Source: Capitella teleta (taxonomy: Eukaryota > Annelida > Polychaeta > Capitellidae). From it: DNA of 64,000 bases. Below the pieces are notes generated by a model. That model saw nothing but the letters and a program-made list of their open reading frames with translations. It was not told where the DNA came from and searched no databases. The stretch's first letter is position 1, and each line of letters begins with the position of its first letter. The stretch spans positions 76,780 through 140,779 of the forward strand of contig KB306105.1 of assembly GCA_000328365.1 (NCBI GenBank), written 5' to 3'. The position numbers and the translations under genes were made by a program. This document shows positions 62,101 through 64,000 of the stretch, piece by piece.

Positions 62101-62929
62101 TCATGGCAATTAATTGGGTAAATGAAGCTGTCCATTATGCATGGAATACCTAAGAGCTATTCGGTGTTGCTCCAATGGACAGTGATTCATTGCTTTCACA
62201 GTTCCTTGTGTAACTTGTCTGAACGAATTAGCTGCAGGTGTGTGGCATCGCCTGTGACATCAGGTAGCAAATCAAAAGTTCCGCTGATATGATTAGACGT
62301 TGTAGCGGGAATGGTTATATCAGGAGCGAATTTTGCTGAATGTGAAGACATGTTTACGTGTATATAATATAATTTTGATGGCTGCTTAATCACAATTGCA
62401 AGGTTACATCTAATGTGTATTAGTCTACCTTAAACCAACTAGAACTTTCTGTGCACTTAAAATTAGCCTTGAAACACACATTTCGAATTTGTATTATGAT
62501 TTATTTCGTATATTATGTAATAATAGATACACCTAGCAATTTTCAGAATTGACATTCGCGATTACAAGTTATATAATTTCAGAACGTAATTGTACGTTTA
62601 ATAATCTTGAGTTGTCAATGTTATATTAATTCAGTTCAAACACATGTAGGCCTGCATGGCTTGAAAAACAAAAATAACAAGCAAGCGTGAGCCGAATAGC
62701 AATTGTACCGTCACAGCAGAGGATGAAACCGTGCTATTAGTTCATAGGGTATAATCTACGGGAAATTGCATACAATAGTGTACATTTCACTGCTTAATTC
62801 ACTGCTACCAAAAATTAAATTACGTGCAAACGACCAATAGTAATTAAACCAATATTTGTACTTACCGAAGCCGAAATATCCCGCAATGTGAATGAGTCGG
62901 TATATCCAAAATGATCCTTGTAACCGCAT
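44148..62929 (-). CDS. CA10: Carbonic anhydrase-related protein, CA10/CA11 type (secreted, probably acatalytic)
   Basis: Alpha-carbonic anhydrase fold protein; vertebrate CA10 and CA11 are secreted and bind neurexins. Ten coding exons, in order: 62929-62866, 56568-56521, 50768-50632, 46260-46069, 45640-45545, 45070-45004, 44952-44798, 44743-44615, 44195-44148 (nine blocks certain or likely), with the seventh split from the sixth by a 51-nt intron. The protein is about 311 residues (human CA10: 328). Landmarks are a signal peptide (1-22), WWSYEG, NTAWSLCYKGKKQSPINI, SGTLMNTGH, LHFGSVDSIGSEH, SPNGIAV, NRE, ITYDGSLTQPGC, NKPIYIT and RPIRTNINF. Zinc ligands: the equivalents of CA2 His94 and His119 are Ile124 and Gln149, and only His126 (His96) remains, so hydration activity is not expected. 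Cys52 and Cys234 match the conserved disulfide, and the NMT sequon (160) matches human NVT. The terminal exon is the least certain part. One gene precedes the vertebrate CA10/CA11 split, so the symbol stands for both. Confidence 0.93.
44615..44743 (-). CDS. CA10: CA10-like coding exon 8
   Basis: 129 nt, tttcttgtag|CTT to TCATCC|gtgagt, phase 0 both ends (43 codons). It encodes LRELRGVMQGDEANNKTTME and NNCRPTMPVHQRPIRTNINF then ESS, aligning with human FRPVQPLNNRCIRTNINF. If the donor is not used, the frame continues for about 20 residues with a hydrophobic end before a stop, so an alternative read-through C-terminus is conceivable. Confidence 0.93.
44798..44952 (-). CDS. CA10: CA10-like coding exon 7
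   Basis: 155 nt, tttctcccag|GT to GAACAC|gtgagc, phase 1 in and 0 out. It encodes EQVRIRHLSISGMIPETKEY and ITYDGSLTQPGCHETVTWVI, then MNKPIYITHEH, very close to human [28 protein letters not shown]. It holds the second cysteine of the disulfide. Confidence 0.96.
44953..45003 (-). other. CA10: 51-nt in-frame, stop-free intron of the CA10-like gene
   Basis: Begins gtaagc and ends ctcccag. It is 51 nt, a multiple of three, with no stop in the exon frame, so retention would insert 17 proline-rich residues (KPPLPRVPPHQPTFLPG). Removing it restores exact-length alignment with vertebrate CA10 between YK and ETKEYITYDG, which is why it is called an intron. Confidence 0.8.
45004..45070 (-). CDS. CA10: CA10-like coding exon 6
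   Basis: 67 nt, tcctttgcag|GTG to AAAG|gtaagc, phase 0 in and 1 out. It encodes VGKRPNREFDLIAQSIRDVR then YK. NRE aligns with NRD of CA10/CA11. It is followed by the unusually small 51-nt intron. Confidence 0.9.
45545..45640 (-). CDS. CA10: CA10-like coding exon 5
   Basis: 96 nt, attctttcag|ATT to GCGCAG|gtaaca, phase 0 both ends (32 codons). It encodes IQIIGYNADLYGNMTQAVTS followed by PNGIAVIALLAQ, matching human [23 protein letters not shown]. Gln replaces the third zinc histidine, as in human CA10. A CRE palindrome TGACGTCA (45581-45588) falls inside the exon. Confidence 0.96.
46069..46260 (-). CDS. CA10: CA10-like coding exon 4: zinc-ligand region
   Basis: 192 nt, ttcccag|GTG to GCAGAG|gtaacg, phase 0 both ends (64 codons). 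It encodes VSGTLMNTGHDLKLVL through IILHFGSVDSIGSEH to SYPAE. In catalytic enzymes the FHFHWGS stretch supplies two zinc histidines; here it reads IILHFGS, keeping only the second. Confidence 0.96.
46261..50631 (-). other. CA10: CA10-like intron of 4.4 kb
   Basis: Holds the RFX/NF-Y/E2F-like cluster at 48.0-49.0 kb and a perfect NRF-1 core palindrome GCGCATGCGC at 49809-49818. TAGGCCTA occurs at 50442. No nested coding sequence recognised. Confidence 0.7.
48070..49011. promoter_or_regulatory. RFX / NF-Y / E2F-like motif cluster in a CA10-like intron
   Basis: Perfect X-box GTTGCCATGGTAAC at 48070-48083; a one-off X-box GTTACCATGGCAAT at 48678-48691; ATTGG (inverted CCAAT) at 48964-48968 and 49007-49011; and TTTCCCGCC, an E2F-type site, at 48993-49001. 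Such a grouping looks like a promoter or enhancer, either for the host gene or for an unrecognised nested transcript. Confidence 0.35.
50632..50768 (-). CDS. CA10: CA10-like coding exon 3
   Basis: 137 nt, tttctttcag|GT to CATCGG|gtgaga, phase 1 in and 0 out. It encodes PDFWGHLNTAWSLCYKGKKQ followed by SPINIDPRNILFDPTLKHLH, aligning with [23 protein letters not shown] of human CA10. It holds the first cysteine of the conserved disulfide. Confidence 0.95.
50769..56520 (-). other. CA10: CA10-like intron of 5.8 kb
   Basis: Contains TAGGCCTA at 50931, a palindromic ATCACGTGAT at 50960-50969 and plain AT-rich sequence. Open frames on both strands (for example 53148-53528) lack recognisable domains. 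Confidence 0.7.
56521..56568 (-). CDS. CA10: CA10-like coding exon 2: WSEWWSYEG
   Basis: A 48-nt exon, cgttccag|GC to TCTG|gtgagg, phase 1 in and out. It encodes FCTTWSEWWSYEGIS. WWSYEG aligns with WWAYKE of human CA10 and WWSYKD of CA11, immediately before the start of the carbonic anhydrase fold. The reading frame is not the longest open frame at this place, so it is easily missed. Confidence 0.88.
56569..62865 (-). other. CA10: CA10-like intron 1 of 6.3 kb
   Basis: Contains the truncated LINE at 59.5-59.7 kb on the opposite strand, a pyrimidine-rich patch at 61.15-61.25 kb and an AAGATGGCGCC (YY1-like) site near 57198. No coding exon recognised. Confidence 0.65.
59488..59727 (+). mobile_element. 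Truncated CR1/L2-like LINE 3' end
   Basis: The frame ending at the TGA at 59707-59709 reads YRTFAHQAPILWNRLPSNL and then FKTQLKTYYF. This is the signature that closes the reverse transcriptase ORF of CR1/L2-type non-LTR retrotransposons (APxLWNxLP...FKxxLKTxxF). The 3' sequence that follows (gtacagcgcattTGA...gcgttttaaatgtaataaatg) resembles the usual CR1/L2 tail. It ends in a short AATGA/AAATGA repeat, as these elements do in place of poly(A). The copy is severely 5'-truncated; no RT catalytic core is present. It lies inside intron 1 of the CA10-like gene, on the opposite strand. Confidence 0.8.
62866..62929 (-). CDS. CA10: CA10-like coding exon 1: start and signal peptide
   Basis: 64 nt: ATG to TTCG|gtaagtac, a near-consensus donor, phase 1 out. 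It encodes MRLQGSFWIYRLIHIAGYFG, a basic residue then a hydrophobic core as expected of a signal peptide. An in-frame TAA lies about 30 bases upstream and there is no other in-frame ATG between them. The phase matches the next exon, which begins with two bases. No homology identifies so short an exon, so the call rests on phase, donor and signal-peptide character. Confidence 0.72.
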
Positions 62930-64000
62930 GATGACTAATTCCTTAAAATCGCATGTTTACCTCAAATATAAATATCAGTTGGATGCGGCGCTTAAAAGAA
63001 ATCTCAAAATGTCATCGGTTTTGGTTGTTGGTCGCTTTGTGGGTGCGTCTTCGGGATGTCTGGCTGCATTGGAGAGTCCCTCACACTGCTTCCTCCCTTG
63101 GCCGCACTCGCCTTTTTGGAAGCAGCGCTCACACGCGGAGAACCAGCGTCCCCGACCACAGCGCCACCACGTGGACTTCCGTAGAACAAAATGGAGACAG
63201 ACGACTCGGCAATGACACTATTTTGTTTAAAAAGATGGTGAGGGATGGGGTATGGAGGGAAATTGGTCGTGTGTTGGGTTGAATTAAAAGCTAGAGGTAT
63301 TGATTCTATCCCGGGGGAAGACAGGAGAGCTCCTTCACGGAGTGTAAGTGGGTCGCACGGAATGCTATTAGGCGGAGCTCCACGCGTGGTCTACATGCTT
63401 GGCGATGCTCAATGGATCCTGGATTGTATACTGCCAGAGACTTATTCACTGCTCATTCTAGACGTCTGTAATTTATTGATTGAACAAATGTGCCAAAGGT
63501 GTTGCTGTACATATATAACACTCACTTGTAAATGTATAGCATCTTGGTTTAAACAGCACGTGATGTCGCATTCAAACATGACAGCTATGCATGCATTCAG
63601 TTGTACATCCCCAAACATTCTGTGAATCACTCATCGGCTTGAAATAATATCCTTTTGGATGACAATTCTGACGGACTCATCAAACCAGGATTAATCTGTT
63701 CCAAGACTGTAAAACACATCACGGATTTTGATTCCAGTTAAAGGGGAAGCATATACCAATTTTACTTCTTTTGGACAACTAGAATTACCAATTTATTGAA
63801 GTTTATACACGTAATAGCTTTTGTTGATACAAAGATTATCATGAAAGAAATGATAAGACTAGAATGCAACAGAGACTAGAGATGGGCGCAAAATAAGCGC
63901 TCAGCACAGCGAGTGCATTAATTGCCATAACATCTCATCTCCGTAGGCATGTGAAGTTCATGTTGGTACCTTATGGTGAGCTGTGTTAAAACTTAAGGTT
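62930..64000 (-). promoter_or_regulatory. CA10: 5' UTR and promoter region of the CA10-like gene
   Basis: The first 260 bases upstream of the ATG (62930-63190) are distinctly GC-richer than the surroundings, as expected of a 5' UTR or promoter. On the minus strand they contain a 61-codon upstream ORF (63189-63004) and a three-codon one starting 25 nt before the main ATG. The transcription start is not located; nothing coding was recognised further out. Confidence 0.45.

Overview
The window is animal nuclear DNA: about 40% GC, three multi-exon genes with canonical GT-AG introns, long gene-free stretches, degenerate non-LTR retrotransposon 3' ends and many simple repeats. The gene families are all metazoan: a seven-ectodomain protocadherin, a carbonic anhydrase-related protein of the CA10/CA11 type, and complex III subunit UQCRQ. 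The retrotransposon tails are CR1/L2-like. The 8-bp palindrome TAGGCCTA recurs, which I associate with marine deuterostomes. My best guess is a marine invertebrate deuterostome (echinoderm or hemichordate). That assignment is inference and is weaker than the gene calls.

Region by region. At 3323-9421 on the minus strand lies a four-coding-exon protocadherin of about 1,336 residues: seven cadherin repeats, one membrane span and a cytoplasmic tail of about 500 residues. The tail carries a 12-histidine run, two CxxC pairs, an RVxF-like motif and a C-terminal TVV. A 50-base assembly gap falls in its signal peptide. From 9.4 to 42 kb I recognise no protein-coding gene. This stretch holds a candidate TA-flanked inverted-repeat element (39351-39632), short tandem repeats, and patches with promoter-like motif clusters. 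At 41984-42391 on the plus strand is UQCRQ (83 residues, two coding exons). From 44148 to 62929 on the minus strand is the CA10-like gene. I rebuilt ten coding exons with compatible phases. It has two of the three catalytic zinc ligands replaced and includes a 51-nt intron that is in frame and free of stops. Its largest introns contain a LINE 3' end (about 59488-59727) and an RFX/NF-Y/E2F-like motif cluster (48.0-49.0 kb).

How the genes relate. UQCRQ and the CA10-like gene are convergent. The protocadherin is about 32 kb from UQCRQ and there is no sign of an operon. The protocadherin (a membrane adhesion molecule) and the CA10-like protein (in vertebrates a secreted neurexin ligand) are both neural-surface families, but the sequence gives no direct functional link. 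UQCRQ is a housekeeping mitochondrial gene.

The most unusual signals are the 51-nt readable intron, the histidine run, the inverted-repeat element, and a strong excess of the full CRE palindrome TGACGTCA (14 copies counted by eye against roughly one expected from base composition). I found no CRISPR array, no clear tRNA or rRNA gene, and nothing I would call a wholly new multi-gene system.
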